Source: JABAAE01 sp905480545 (GTDB taxonomy: Bacteria; Planctomycetota; Planctomycetia; Pirellulales; Pirellulaceae). Taken from it: DNA of 64,000 nucleotides. Shown in pieces: positions 48,497-57,179 of this stretch (position 1 is its first letter; each line of letters begins with the position of its first letter). The stretch covers positions 62,001-126,000 of the forward strand of contig CALSOR010000012.1 of assembly GCA_943788025.1 (NCBI GenBank), in the 5' to 3' direction. The position numbers and the translations under genes were made by a program. The notes under the pieces are model-generated. The model was given only the letters and a program-made list of their open reading frames with translations. It made no database searches and was not told where the DNA came from.

Positions 48497-48575
48497 GATT
48501 TCTGTGGGCACTAGGATTTGTGTGATCACTAGGATTTGTGTGAGCACTAGGGTTTGTATGAGCATAGGGATTTGT
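48486..48575. repeat. 18-bp tandem repeat (5 copies) spanning the sulfotransferase stop
   Basis: Five units of about GTGATCACTAGGATTTGT: 48486-48503, 48504-48521, 48522-48539, 48540-48557 and 48558-48575, with small differences. The unit length is a multiple of three, so the reading frame is preserved: the first unit ends the protein as Cys-Asp-His-stop, and the next three again give Cys-Gly/Asp/Glu-His-stop. The fifth has lost its TAG. The CACTAG core is retained in the first four. Confidence 0.9.
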
Positions 48576-48744
48576 GGCGTTTCGTTTGTTTAAATCGTTG
48601 TCCAGCCGAACCGATTCCTTGATATAATTTCATTCGAGGAGTGCTGGGATAAGCGTTTCTAACCTATCAATAAATCGGGATTTTCAACTCGATTTTAGAA
48701 TTACTTTCCACCATTTAAATTGTATCTTTGGAGAATTTGGACGA

Positions 48745-49980
48745 ATGAAATATGTCAATTTTATAGCGTTTCTTTTGTTGGCTGCTGCCAACTTAAGTGG
48801 TGACGAACCTGTCCCTGCGGCTTCTTCGTCACAAGCGAGCGTCACGGTTGCCACAGAAATCGCCAGTGTCAAAACCGTTCGAACCTTCAAAAACTTGCGA
48901 ATTCGTCGCCCGATTGTCATCACCCATGCCGGTGACGGAACGAATCGAGTGTTTATTGCTTCGCAATTTGGCAAGGTTTATGTCATGCCAAACAATCCAG
49001 AAGTAAGGGACCCCGCTGTATTCATGGATATTGAAAAGCAGGTCATGTACAAGGATCGCGAAAATGAAGAAGGATTCCTGGGAATGGCATTCCACCCGAA
49101 GTTTAAGGAAAACGGACATGTATTTGTTTATTACACGACCCGTCGTGAACCCCGATTGTCAGTCGTTTCGCGATTTACGGTTTCAAAAGATGATCCAAAC
49201 AAGATCGACACCACTTCTGAATTTGAAATAATGCAGATCAAACAGCCGTTTTGGAATCACAACGGCGGTACAGTGTGTTTTGGGAAGGATGGTTATCTTT
49301 ACATTTGTCTTGGCGATGGTGGTGCTGCCAATGATCCGATGTCCAATGGTCAAAACCTGAAAACGCTTTTGGGATCGATCTTGCGAATTGACGTGGACAA
49401 AGCGGACGGTGACCAAAAATATTCAGTGCCCAAAGACAACCCCTTCGTCGGCCAAAAAGATGCGCGTCCGGAGATTTATGCCTACGGCTTGCGTAACGTA
49501 TGGCGACTGAACTTTGACAGCAAAACGGGTACGGGATGGATTGCCGATGTTGGGCAAAACCTTTGGGAAGAGGTCAATATTCTGGAAAAGGGTGGCAACT
49601 ACGGTTGGAACATTCGGGAATCCAAACATGACTTTGACAAAGGGATTCGTGATGCAAACGGTGAGGACAAATTTGTCGAGCCCGTTTGGGAGTACGATCA
49701 CGAGACCGGTAAGTCAATCACGGGTGGAGCCGTTTATCGCGGAAAGAAGTTTCCCGAGTTAGATGGTGTATATCTTTTCGCAGACTACGTTACAGGTCAT
49801 GTATGGGGCTTGGACTATGATGTCGAGGCTAAAAAGCTGAACAAGCATATGGAAATAGAAGGGGAACATATCGACTTAAAGAAATTCAAGGCCGCCCCCA
49901 TTATTACATTTGGTGAAGACGAAATGGGCGAAGTTTACTTCTCAAGTGTGAACGGTCGAATTTATACTTTGGGCAAGTAG
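48745..49980 (+). CDS. PQQ-dependent glucose/sorbosone dehydrogenase-like protein
   Basis: Exported beta-propeller oxidoreductase of 411 residues. Signal peptide FIAFLLLAAANLSG, then RPIVITHAGDGTNRVFIASQ, EEGFLGMAFHPKFKENGHVF, PFWNHNGGTVCFGKDGYLYI (catalytic-type His in WNHNGG), LYICLGDGGAANDP, YAYGLRNVWRLNFDS and NGWNIRESKHD. These match the six-bladed soluble glucose dehydrogenase/GDSL-like sorbosone dehydrogenase family, which oxidises sugars using PQQ. The ATG at 48745 is preceded by GGAGAA. No PQQ biosynthesis genes are in the window. It is followed by a strong terminator. Confidence 0.9.
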   Translation: MKYVNFIAFLLLAAANLSGDEPVPAASSSQASVTVATEIASVKTVRTFKNLRIRRPIVITHAGDGTNRVFIASQFGKVYVMPNNPEVRDPAVFMDIEKQVMYKDRENEEGFLGMAFHPKFKENGHVFVYYTTRREPRLSVVSRFTVSKDDPNKIDTTSEFEIMQIKQPFWNHNGGTVCFGKDGYLYICLGDGGAANDPMSNGQNLKTLLGSILRIDVDKADGDQKYSVPKDNPFVGQKDARPEIYAYGLRNVWRLNFDSKTGTGWIADVGQNLWEEVNILEKGGNYGWNIRESKHDFDKGIRDANGEDKFVEPVWEYDHETGKSITGGAVYRGKKFPELDGVYLFADYVTGHVWGLDYDVEAKKLNKHMEIEGEHIDLKKFKAAPIITFGEDEMGEVYFSSVNGRIYTLGK

Positions 49981-50065
49981 GCGGTGATGCACTTCATCGT
50001 TGTTTAGAAGCTTCATCTGGTTTCAAAACGCCAATCGTGCAGCAGATCTAGAGAATCCTTGAAGG

Positions 50066-50104
50066 ATGCCAACCGAGCACCAATGCTATCGGTTGGCATT
50101 TTTT
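50066..50104 (+). terminator. Rho-independent terminator after the sugar dehydrogenase
   Basis: ATGCCAACCGA (50066-50076) pairs with TCGGTTGGCAT (50089-50099) around a 12-base loop, followed by six T. It lies about 85 bases after the stop at 49980 and also faces the VOC gene that ends at 50235 on the other strand. Confidence 0.88.
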
Positions 50105-50234
50105 GTTTTCCTGAAAAAGCCATCGATTGTCGGCTTCTCTCGATGTTTTTTTGCCTTGCATCGCGTTGTGGTGCCCTGCGGGATCGCCTGATTTTACGGG
50201 GGCCTCAACTTGCTTTTTTTGTGGACGGCTGTTT

Positions 50235-50711
50235 TTAGTCACCTTGCCTCATTTGTGAAAACCAGGCTTCGCTTCGTTTTTGCATCTCTTCGCTTGAAAC
50301 ATCTTCAATATGGGTTGCGATTCCCCATTGGAATCCGAACGGATCTTCTACTTTTCCGTACCGGTCACCCCAGAACATATCCGTGACGGGGGAGACTTGG
50401 GTGCAACCGGCATCGATTGCGTTGTTGAATGCTGCATCACAATCGTCAACGTACATGTGAATTGATGCGGGCGAGCCACCGAGAGTCTGAGGCGACTTCA
50501 TCCCCCATTCTAGATTCTCTTGGCTGACCATAACGGTCGAATCCCCGATTTTGATTTCTCCATGCATGACACTTCCGTCTGGAGCAGAAATGCATTCAAT
50601 ACCAGTGCCGCCAAAGGCTTTTTCGTAAAACCCCAATGCGGCTTTTGCACTTTTTACAATCAAATAGATGCTAACGGTATTGCAACCGGCTGGAATCGGG
50701 CTGACTGGCAT
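50235..50711 (-). CDS. VOC family (glyoxalase/PhnB-like) protein
   Basis: Cytoplasmic protein of 158 residues with paired beta-alpha-beta-beta-beta units typical of vicinal oxygen chelate proteins. Visible landmarks are VSIYLIVKSAKAALGFYEKA, VMHGEIKIGDSTVMVSQEN and FWGDRYGKVEDPFGFQWGIA. The PhnB/demethylmenaquinone-like family is the closest by eye. Metal ligands are not certain and the reaction is unknown. ATG at 50711. Convergent with the sugar dehydrogenase transcript. Confidence 0.85.
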   Translation of the reverse strand: MPVSPIPAGCNTVSIYLIVKSAKAALGFYEKAFGGTGIECISAPDGSVMHGEIKIGDSTVMVSQENLEWGMKSPQTLGGSPASIHMYVDDCDAAFNNAIDAGCTQVSPVTDMFWGDRYGKVEDPFGFQWGIATHIEDVSSEEMQKRSEAWFSQMRQGD

Positions 50712-50891
50712 GGTTGAAGTTCCTTGCGAAATCCGTGGGAGAAGATTAAGGTTCGATGCGCAGCTTATCGAATTCTGCAGCGAACTTCAAACCATTTGTG
50801 AAGTCATTCAGTGCATTGTGTTCCAATGGCGAATATTTCAATCGAATGATCCTCTTGGGGATATCGACCTACCTTAGGCAATATTAAATCG

Positions 50892-51971
50892 ATGGCGAAT
50901 CTTAAATATGGCAACTACCTTCAGCTGGAAAAAATTGTTAGCGCCCAGTCGCTCGAGAGCGAGAAGCGAGGCAAGATTGCCCACGATGAAATGTTGTTTA
51001 TCATCACACACCAGGTGTATGAACTATGGTTCAAGCAGATTTTGTTTGAGCTAGATTCAATCATCGAAATTTTTGCGTCTGATGTTTTGGACGACAAAAA
51101 AATTGGAGCAGCCAATTCTCGATTGGAACGAATCGTCACAATACAGCGTGTGCTTGTGCATCAGGTTGACGTTATTGAGACGATGACGCCACTTGATTTT
51201 ATGGAATTCCGCGACTTGTTGGTTCCAGCATCCGGTTTTCAAAGTCTCCAATTCAAAAAAATTGAAATCGGCCTTGGTCTGAAGAAACACGCTCGAATTC
51301 CCGCTGATCAGGACTTCTTTCGCACCCGACTCAATGATGCGGAACGCGAGGAATTAGAGGACGCAGAATCAAAACCGTCGTTATTGGAAAGGTTGGAAAT
51401 TTGGTTGACGCGGATTCCATTTCTGGAATTCGGTAATTTCGATTTTTGGAGCGAATACCGAAGCGCTGCACTCAGAATGTTTTCAAAAGAAAAGCAAATT
51501 ATTGAATCAAATTCCGATCTTTCAGAGCATGAAAAGGGCTTCCAGGTCGCGGCGTTGGATGGCACTTCACGAGCGTTTGAGGAGTTGCTCGACAAAAATG
51601 ATCCGCAGCGTTTCGAATCGGCCGGGCATTTTCGAATGAATCAACGCGCTGTGTTGGCCGCACTGTTTATTAACCTCTACCGGGATGAACCGATTTTGTT
51701 TCTGCCGTTTCGATTGCTGACGAATTTGGTTGAAATCGACGAGTTGTGGACGACTTGGCGACAACGGCATGCGATCATGGTCCAGCGAATGTTGGGGACT
51801 CGAATTGGTACCGGCGGTTCGTCTGGTCACGACTATTTGAAGAAGACGACCGAACGAAATCGCATTTTTTCCGATTTTTTTAATTTGTCCAGTTATCTGA
51901 TTCCGCGATCGGAGTTGCCAGAGCTTCCGGATTCGATCCGCCGCCAACTAGGGTTTTATTTTGGCGTCTAG
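50892..51971 (+). CDS. kynA: Tryptophan 2,3-dioxygenase
   Basis: Haem enzyme that opens the tryptophan indole ring to N-formylkynurenine, first step of the kynurenine route. The 359-residue length is slightly above usual bacterial forms. Signature blocks: HDEMLFIITHQVYELWFKQI, LVPASGFQSLQFKKIEIGLG, and the haem-ligand region WRQRHAIMVQRMLGTRIGTG ending GGSSGHDYL. No other kynurenine genes are next to it in the window, which may indicate a dispersed pathway. ATG at 50892 has no strong ribosome site. Confidence 0.95.
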   Translation: MANLKYGNYLQLEKIVSAQSLESEKRGKIAHDEMLFIITHQVYELWFKQILFELDSIIEIFASDVLDDKKIGAANSRLERIVTIQRVLVHQVDVIETMTPLDFMEFRDLLVPASGFQSLQFKKIEIGLGLKKHARIPADQDFFRTRLNDAEREELEDAESKPSLLERLEIWLTRIPFLEFGNFDFWSEYRSAALRMFSKEKQIIESNSDLSEHEKGFQVAALDGTSRAFEELLDKNDPQRFESAGHFRMNQRAVLAALFINLYRDEPILFLPFRLLTNLVEIDELWTTWRQRHAIMVQRMLGTRIGTGGSSGHDYLKKTTERNRIFSDFFNLSSYLIPRSELPELPDSIRRQLGFYFGV

Positions 51972-52068
51972 CGGAAGCGTTGGAGATGGGCCACTAAACG
52001 ATTTTTTCAAACGTGGTAGATTGATTGATTCGTTATTTGGCGATTATCGATTTTAGAAATCACTTTTG

Positions 52069-52512
52069 ATGACCAAAAAGAAGAAAACCAAGCCGGCTCG
52101 TGAGGAATTAAAATCGGGCGAAGTCCTTTGCGATTATTGCACCGCGAAATGCTGTCGTTACTTCGCTTTGCCGATCGACACACCAAAAAAGCGACGGGAC
52201 TACGAATTCATGCGTTGGTATTTGTTGCATGATCGTGCCAGCATCTTTACTGAGAACGATACTTGGTACCTTTTGGTCCACACGACGTGCAAACACCTGA
52301 TGGACGATCACCGTTGCGGGATTTACGATACGCGGCCTCCCATCTGTCGTGAATACACGACTGACGATTGTGAATACGACGACAATTGGACGTATGAACG
52401 ATATTTTGAATCGCCGGAACAAATAAAAGAATATGCCGATGCGGTTTTGACCGACGAGCATGACGTTTGCCTCCGCAGCCCGAAGCCAGCCGCATTGCCG
52501 ATCTTGAATTAG
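52069..52512 (+). CDS. YkgJ-family Cys-cluster protein
   Basis: Small protein of 147 residues with a conserved set of Cys resembling zinc/iron-chelating YkgJ domains: CDYCTAKCCRYFAL near the N-terminus, TCKHLMDDHRCGIYDTRPPI in the middle, then CREYTTDDC. The 3Cys/2Cys pattern is characteristic of this family; cellular role is not known. Ends EHDVCLRSPKP. Start: ATG at 52069 is used; a TTG at 52066 precedes it by one codon. Confidence 0.9.
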   Translation: MTKKKKTKPAREELKSGEVLCDYCTAKCCRYFALPIDTPKKRRDYEFMRWYLLHDRASIFTENDTWYLLVHTTCKHLMDDHRCGIYDTRPPICREYTTDDCEYDDNWTYERYFESPEQIKEYADAVLTDEHDVCLRSPKPAALPILN

Positions 52513-52628
52513 GTTTGGCTTGACACCGATTTCACCGGAGTGGCTGCCAGTCCGGTCTTCCGGTGTGAATGGTGGTCAAGCCTCGGTAGTGCGGAATCAG
52601 AAAAGTACTTGATGGAAAAGTTCAAAGA

Positions 52629-53963
52629 ATGTCATTGATCAAACCAGAAACATTAAAAGGTTTTCGAGATTATCCCCCCGAGCTGATGATGCCGCGGGAG
52701 AAGCTGATCGACACCGCCAAGAGAATTTATCGGTCGTACGGATTTGCTCCAATCGATACTCCAGCGCTTGAAAAAAGCGAAATTTTAGCGGGGCAGGGGA
52801 GCGACGAAACGGATAAGCAAATGTTCCGTTTTACGGATGCTGGTGGTCGAGACGTTGGAATGCGTTTCGATTTAACGGTCCCTCTTGCACGGTTCGCCGC
52901 ACAACACATTGGTCAGCTGGGGACTCCGTTCAAGCGGTATCACATTGCAACAGTTTGGCGGGGTGAAAAACCGCAACGTGGTCGATATCGTGAATTCATG
53001 CAATGTGATTTCGACACGATCGGAACGACGTCCATCGTATCGGACATTGAAACAGCATTGGTCATTTTTGATTTGATGAACGCGATTGGTTTTGATGAAT
53101 TTACGATTCGCGTGAACAACCGCAAGGTTCTCAATGGCTTGCTGCAAAAATCGGGACTTGAAGATCGGGCAACGGAGGTCCTGAGAGCCATTGATAAGCT
53201 CGATAAGATCGGCCCGGAAAAAGTGACCGCTGAAATGAAAGTGACGGCCTCGGCGTCCGATGAGCAAGCGGCGTCGATTTTAAGGCTGTCACAGCTAAAT
53301 GGAACGAACGATGAGATTTTGTCGGCAGTGGGTCAAATGGTCGCTGGCAATGAAACCGGTGAGCTGGGCGTAGAAAACCTGCGTCAGTTGGTCGATGGGG
53401 TTCGGGCTGTTGGTGTTGACGAGAAAAATTTGAAGCTGGACATTGGCATCGCGCGAGGACTGGACTACTACACCGGGACCGTTTTCGAAACCGAATTGGG
53501 ACAACTACCAGGCATCGGCAGTGTCTGTTCAGGTGGCCGGTACGATAACCTAGCGTCGAAATTCACCAAACTGGAATTGCCCGGAATCGGTGCATCGCTG
53601 GGGCTGGATCGGCTTTTGGCAGCACAGGAAGAACTGGGTTTAATCGAGAAAGTTCGCACGCCGGCGCCGGTTTTTATCGTTTACTTCGAAAAAGATCGGT
53701 TGGCGGATTATCTTCAGATAGCGGCCGCGCTGCGTGGCGCTGGAATTGGTGCGGTGATGTACCCGGAGAATAAAAAATTCGATAAACAATTGAAATATGC
53801 GGACAAACAGGGGTTTCAAGTCGCAATTATCGCGGGAAGTCAGGACTTTGCGGAGCAAAAGTGTCAGGTGAAAAATCTTGCCCAGAGATCGCAAGTTGAA
53901 GTTTCAATTGCTGATGGATTCGAATCCTTGATCAATCAGGTAGGGGAGGCTTTAAGCCATTAA
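52629..53963 (+). CDS. hisS: Histidyl-tRNA synthetase
   Basis: Class II aminoacyl-tRNA synthetase charging tRNA-His. 444 residues. Motif 2 and histidine A signatures: RFDLTVPLARFAAQHIG, IATVWRGEKPQRGRYREFMQ, then IARGLDYYTGTVFETEL and SVCSGGRYDNLASKF. Histidine-specific C-terminal anticodon-binding domain with YPENKKFDKQLKYADKQG follows. ATG at 52629. Not in an operon with any translation gene in view. Confidence 0.96.
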   Translation: MSLIKPETLKGFRDYPPELMMPREKLIDTAKRIYRSYGFAPIDTPALEKSEILAGQGSDETDKQMFRFTDAGGRDVGMRFDLTVPLARFAAQHIGQLGTPFKRYHIATVWRGEKPQRGRYREFMQCDFDTIGTTSIVSDIETALVIFDLMNAIGFDEFTIRVNNRKVLNGLLQKSGLEDRATEVLRAIDKLDKIGPEKVTAEMKVTASASDEQAASILRLSQLNGTNDEILSAVGQMVAGNETGELGVENLRQLVDGVRAVGVDEKNLKLDIGIARGLDYYTGTVFETELGQLPGIGSVCSGGRYDNLASKFTKLELPGIGASLGLDRLLAAQEELGLIEKVRTPAPVFIVYFEKDRLADYLQIAAALRGAGIGAVMYPENKKFDKQLKYADKQGFQVAIIAGSQDFAEQKCQVKNLAQRSQVEVSIADGFESLINQVGEALSH

Positions 53964-54105
53964 GAGTTACGATTAGAATCTTTGCTTTACAAAATGTTTT
54001 TATTCTGATTTGATTTTTAGCGGAGCGTGTCTCGCATGTCATTTGGATTTGCAAATCACGTTGAAATCAAATTCTTTTTACAGCACCTTTAGAATTTGGT
54101 GATCA

Positions 54106-55938
54106 ATGGAAAATAACTATATTTTTGGACACAAGCCAGGACTATTTCTACTCTTCTTTACGGAGATGTGGGAGCGTTTTAGTTACTACGGAATGCGAGC
54201 GTTGTTGACGCTATTTCTCGTGAGTGAGCTCGCGGGGGGCGGATGGGGATGGAGTCGTGAGGATGCCTTGCAGCTCTACGCCCTTTACACGGGTTTGGTT
54301 TATCTGACGCCAATTCTGGGCGGAATCGCGGCAGACAAGTTACTGGGGTATCGGGGAGCCGTTATTCTGGGGGCGCTGCTGATGACACTTGGTCATGGAG
54401 CGATGGCGTTGGAAACGAGTTTCATGTTCTACGCTGGATTAGGCTTGTTGATTTTGGGTAACGGTTTCTTCAAACCGAACATATCATCGATTGTTGGTCA
54501 GCTCTATGCGGACGAGGAAGATAAGAAAGATGCGGCCTATACAATTTTCTACATGGGAATTAACGCGGGTGCATTCTTGGGTATTCTTCTCTGCGGATAT
54601 GTGGGTGAGAAAGTTGGATGGAGCTTCGGCTTCGGACTTGCCGGAATTTTCATGTTCCTCGGAATGGTGATGTTTCAGCTCGGGCAATCGTTGTTCGGAG
54701 AACTTGGGCAGCGCCCAAGTGCCAAGCCAAAAGAAGCAGTCAAGGCATCCAAGGATCAAGTCGAGGATTCTACTGTGGTTCGCGATCGTTTGATCGTAAT
54801 TGGCATTCTTTCATTTTCCACGATTTTCTTTTGGTGGGCGTTTGAACAGGCCGGTGGATCAATGACGATTTTTGCGAAGGACTATACCGGTCGTGTCCTG
54901 AGCGGTTCAGCAGCAAGTATCTTTTTCTGGGTTAACACGGCGCTGACGATTGTCCCATTGGCTATCGTAACGTTCGTTTTGGTCATGTTGGTAAAGAGCA
55001 CCTACGGGCACATCCCGTTTTCGAATATTTCCATTGTCTTGAGTTTTGTCATCATTTGGCTCATTGCAATTTGGATGCTGAATAAAGAGTTCAAGATGAA
55101 GGCCTTTGAGGTCACTTTTAGAGCTCCGGTAGCGAAAGTCGAAGCTGGGTCAGAGGAAGAGTCCGCGGATAAAAAAGATGACGCAACCAACAACGCGGAT
55201 GACGAGAAAAAAATTGACGGTGGAGGAGAGACTGCTAAACCGAAGATGATCGTAACAACGATTCAGTCTGACGCGCCGCTTAAACCCAAAGAAGAACTCA
55301 ATCTCGTCGATATTGAGAACAAAGGAGGAAAAGGAAAGCTTAAGATTCTAACTAATGAAGAGGCTGCGAAGTTTGATTCCGATTTTAAGGCAACCGTTCT
55401 TCGTGAAATACAGAATGAGACCGAGGTGCCTGCGTCTTGGTTTGGCATTCTGAATTCCTTCTTCATTATCGCTTTTGCACCTTTGTTTAGCAAAATATGG
55501 GAAAGTCGTTGGAACCCGTCGGCTCCCGTAAAGTTTGGGATTGGGCTGATTTTGCTTGGTTTGGGTTTTGGCGTGCTTGCGATTGGAAGTATGGGGATCG
55601 ACAAAGAAGCCAAGTTTGCTGCCGTGAGTATTTGGTGGCTGGTCGCTGCGTATATGTTCCATACTCTGGGCGAGCTTTGCGTGTCGCCGGTTGGATTATC
55701 CTATGTAAGTAAATTAGCGCCGCTTAGGTTGGTCGGTTTGATGTTCGGTGTATGGTTTGGAGCGACCGCTATTGCGAACTATCTCGCTGGATTCACTGGA
55801 AGCTACATCGACAGGATCTCCGAGAATTTCGGACTCTCGACTTTCTTCCTGATTTTCACAGCGATCCCGGTTGCTGCCGGAATCGTCATGTGGGCGTTGA
55901 ACGGCTGGATCAAAGAAAAGATGCATGGTATCGAGTAG
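54106..55938 (+). CDS. Proton-dependent oligopeptide transporter (POT family)
   Basis: Inner-membrane peptide/H+ symporter of 610 residues, about 100 longer than typical. The ExxERF proton motif is in EMWERFSYYGMRALLTLF near residue 20, and PTR2-type signatures are in GGIAADKLLGYRGAVILGAL and FYMGINAGAFLGILLCGYVG. After helix 9 or so there is a hydrophilic, acidic/lysine-rich insert of about 100 residues (about 340-440; EEESADKKDDATNNADDEKK) before the C-terminal helices, which contain GLSYVSKLAPLRLVGLMFGV. The insert is not a usual part of bacterial POT members. ATG at 54106. It converges on xseA with only one base between stops. Confidence 0.92.
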   Translation: MENNYIFGHKPGLFLLFFTEMWERFSYYGMRALLTLFLVSELAGGGWGWSREDALQLYALYTGLVYLTPILGGIAADKLLGYRGAVILGALLMTLGHGAMALETSFMFYAGLGLLILGNGFFKPNISSIVGQLYADEEDKKDAAYTIFYMGINAGAFLGILLCGYVGEKVGWSFGFGLAGIFMFLGMVMFQLGQSLFGELGQRPSAKPKEAVKASKDQVEDSTVVRDRLIVIGILSFSTIFFWWAFEQAGGSMTIFAKDYTGRVLSGSAASIFFWVNTALTIVPLAIVTFVLVMLVKSTYGHIPFSNISIVLSFVIIWLIAIWMLNKEFKMKAFEVTFRAPVAKVEAGSEEESADKKDDATNNADDEKKIDGGGETAKPKMIVTTIQSDAPLKPKEELNLVDIENKGGKGKLKILTNEEAAKFDSDFKATVLREIQNETEVPASWFGILNSFFIIAFAPLFSKIWESRWNPSAPVKFGIGLILLGLGFGVLAIGSMGIDKEAKFAAVSIWWLVAAYMFHTLGELCVSPVGLSYVSKLAPLRLVGLMFGVWFGATAIANYLAGFTGSYIDRISENFGLSTFFLIFTAIPVAAGIVMWALNGWIKEKMHGIE

Positions 55939-55939
55939 G

Positions 55940-57145
55940 TTATTCGCTCGATTCGATGCGACTGATGAATGAACCATCGGCGACTTGGGTGCGAACCAAG
56001 TCGCCTTTTTTTATGACGGTTACGCTGTTTACCAGCGATGACTTTTCATCAGTCAGTTGGGTCACGCAATAGCCTCGTTGTAAAACGGCCAACGGGCTGA
56101 CAGATTCCAACTGCCGGGCAAGTGCAGCAACTTGATTTTTTTGATTTAACGTCATTTGGCTTATTGAGCGGTTTGCATCGGCTTCCAATTCATCAAGTCT
56201 GCGTTGAAAGTTGCGAATCGACTCGAGTGGCTTGCGGAAAATGGGACGCGATTCAATTTGATTGAGCTTCTCGACCGCAGATTCCAATTTCGAAAAAAGA
56301 AGCTGATTCAAATAGTCTTTACTACGATTGACGCTACGGATGATCTCATCCCGCGATGGAGCGACTTTTTCCGCAGCTTCGGAAGGCGTTAACGCACGTT
56401 CATCGGAAGCCAAATCCGAAAGCGTGACATCGATTTCGTGACCGATTGCCGAGATCGTAGGAATGGCTGAGGCGACGATCGCCCGCACGACTTCTTCTTC
56501 GTTGAAGCACCAAAGATCTTCCAGGCTTCCACCGCCACGCGTAATCACGAGCACATCAAACTTCGGTGTGATCGAGTTGGCGGCTCGAATCGCGTTTGCA
56601 ATTTCTCGTGTTGCTTCATCGCCTTGCACACGGGTTGGGATGATCGTGATATCGGTGAAGTTCCAGCGGCGGTTTAAAACTTGGAGGAAGTCTCGTACTG
56701 CAGCGCCTGTGGGGCTGGTGATGACGCCGATTCGCTCCGGAATTCGTGGGATTGGTTTTTTGCGTGCTGGCTCAAAGAGACCTTCCGCCTTTAGCTTTTC
56801 GTGCAATTGTTTAAATGCAACTTGGAGCGGTCCGATCCCGGTCGGTTCTGCAAAGCGAACTACCAGCTGATAGGTGCCACGCGGCGGGTAAAGATCGATG
56901 TTTCCGACGCAGATCACCTGCATGCCGTCCTTGAGGTCAAACTTCATGCGTTCGGCTGTTCCTCGCCATAAGACCCCTCGAATTTGTGCGTCATTGTCTT
57001 TCAAGGTGAAATAGCAATGTCCAGATTGCGGTCTAGATAGGTTGGAAATTTCACCGGCGACCCAAACCTCTGGAAATTCAATCTCCAAAACATTTTTTAG
57101 CAGAAAGCTCAGTTCCGCCACGGAAAGGACTTTGGGATCGGCCAT
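55940..57145 (-). CDS. xseA: Exodeoxyribonuclease VII large subunit
   Basis: Degrades single-stranded DNA in both directions together with XseB. The 401-residue protein has the N-terminal OB-fold (EVWVAGEISNLSRPQSGHCY) and the conserved catalytic core: IGVITSPTGAAVRDFLQVL, VLVITRGGGSLEDLWCFNEE and PTISAIGHEIDVTLSDLASD. A C-terminal helical segment follows. ATG at 57145. xseB is not adjacent: the next gene upstream is a kinase 34 bases away and the neighbour downstream is convergent. Confidence 0.95.
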   Translation of the reverse strand: MADPKVLSVAELSFLLKNVLEIEFPEVWVAGEISNLSRPQSGHCYFTLKDNDAQIRGVLWRGTAERMKFDLKDGMQVICVGNIDLYPPRGTYQLVVRFAEPTGIGPLQVAFKQLHEKLKAEGLFEPARKKPIPRIPERIGVITSPTGAAVRDFLQVLNRRWNFTDITIIPTRVQGDEATREIANAIRAANSITPKFDVLVITRGGGSLEDLWCFNEEEVVRAIVASAIPTISAIGHEIDVTLSDLASDERALTPSEAAEKVAPSRDEIIRSVNRSKDYLNQLLFSKLESAVEKLNQIESRPIFRKPLESIRNFQRRLDELEADANRSISQMTLNQKNQVAALARQLESVSPLAVLQRGYCVTQLTDEKSSLVNSVTVIKKGDLVRTQVADGSFISRIESSE

Positions 57146-57179
57146 TATTGGATGCCTCTGATAAAAACCGGGATACTCG

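Noticed and set aside
50048..50242. Possible 64-residue gene overlapping the VOC stop (GTG at 50242)
   Set aside because: The frame runs straight through the strong terminator hairpin at 50066-50104 and shows no family resemblance.
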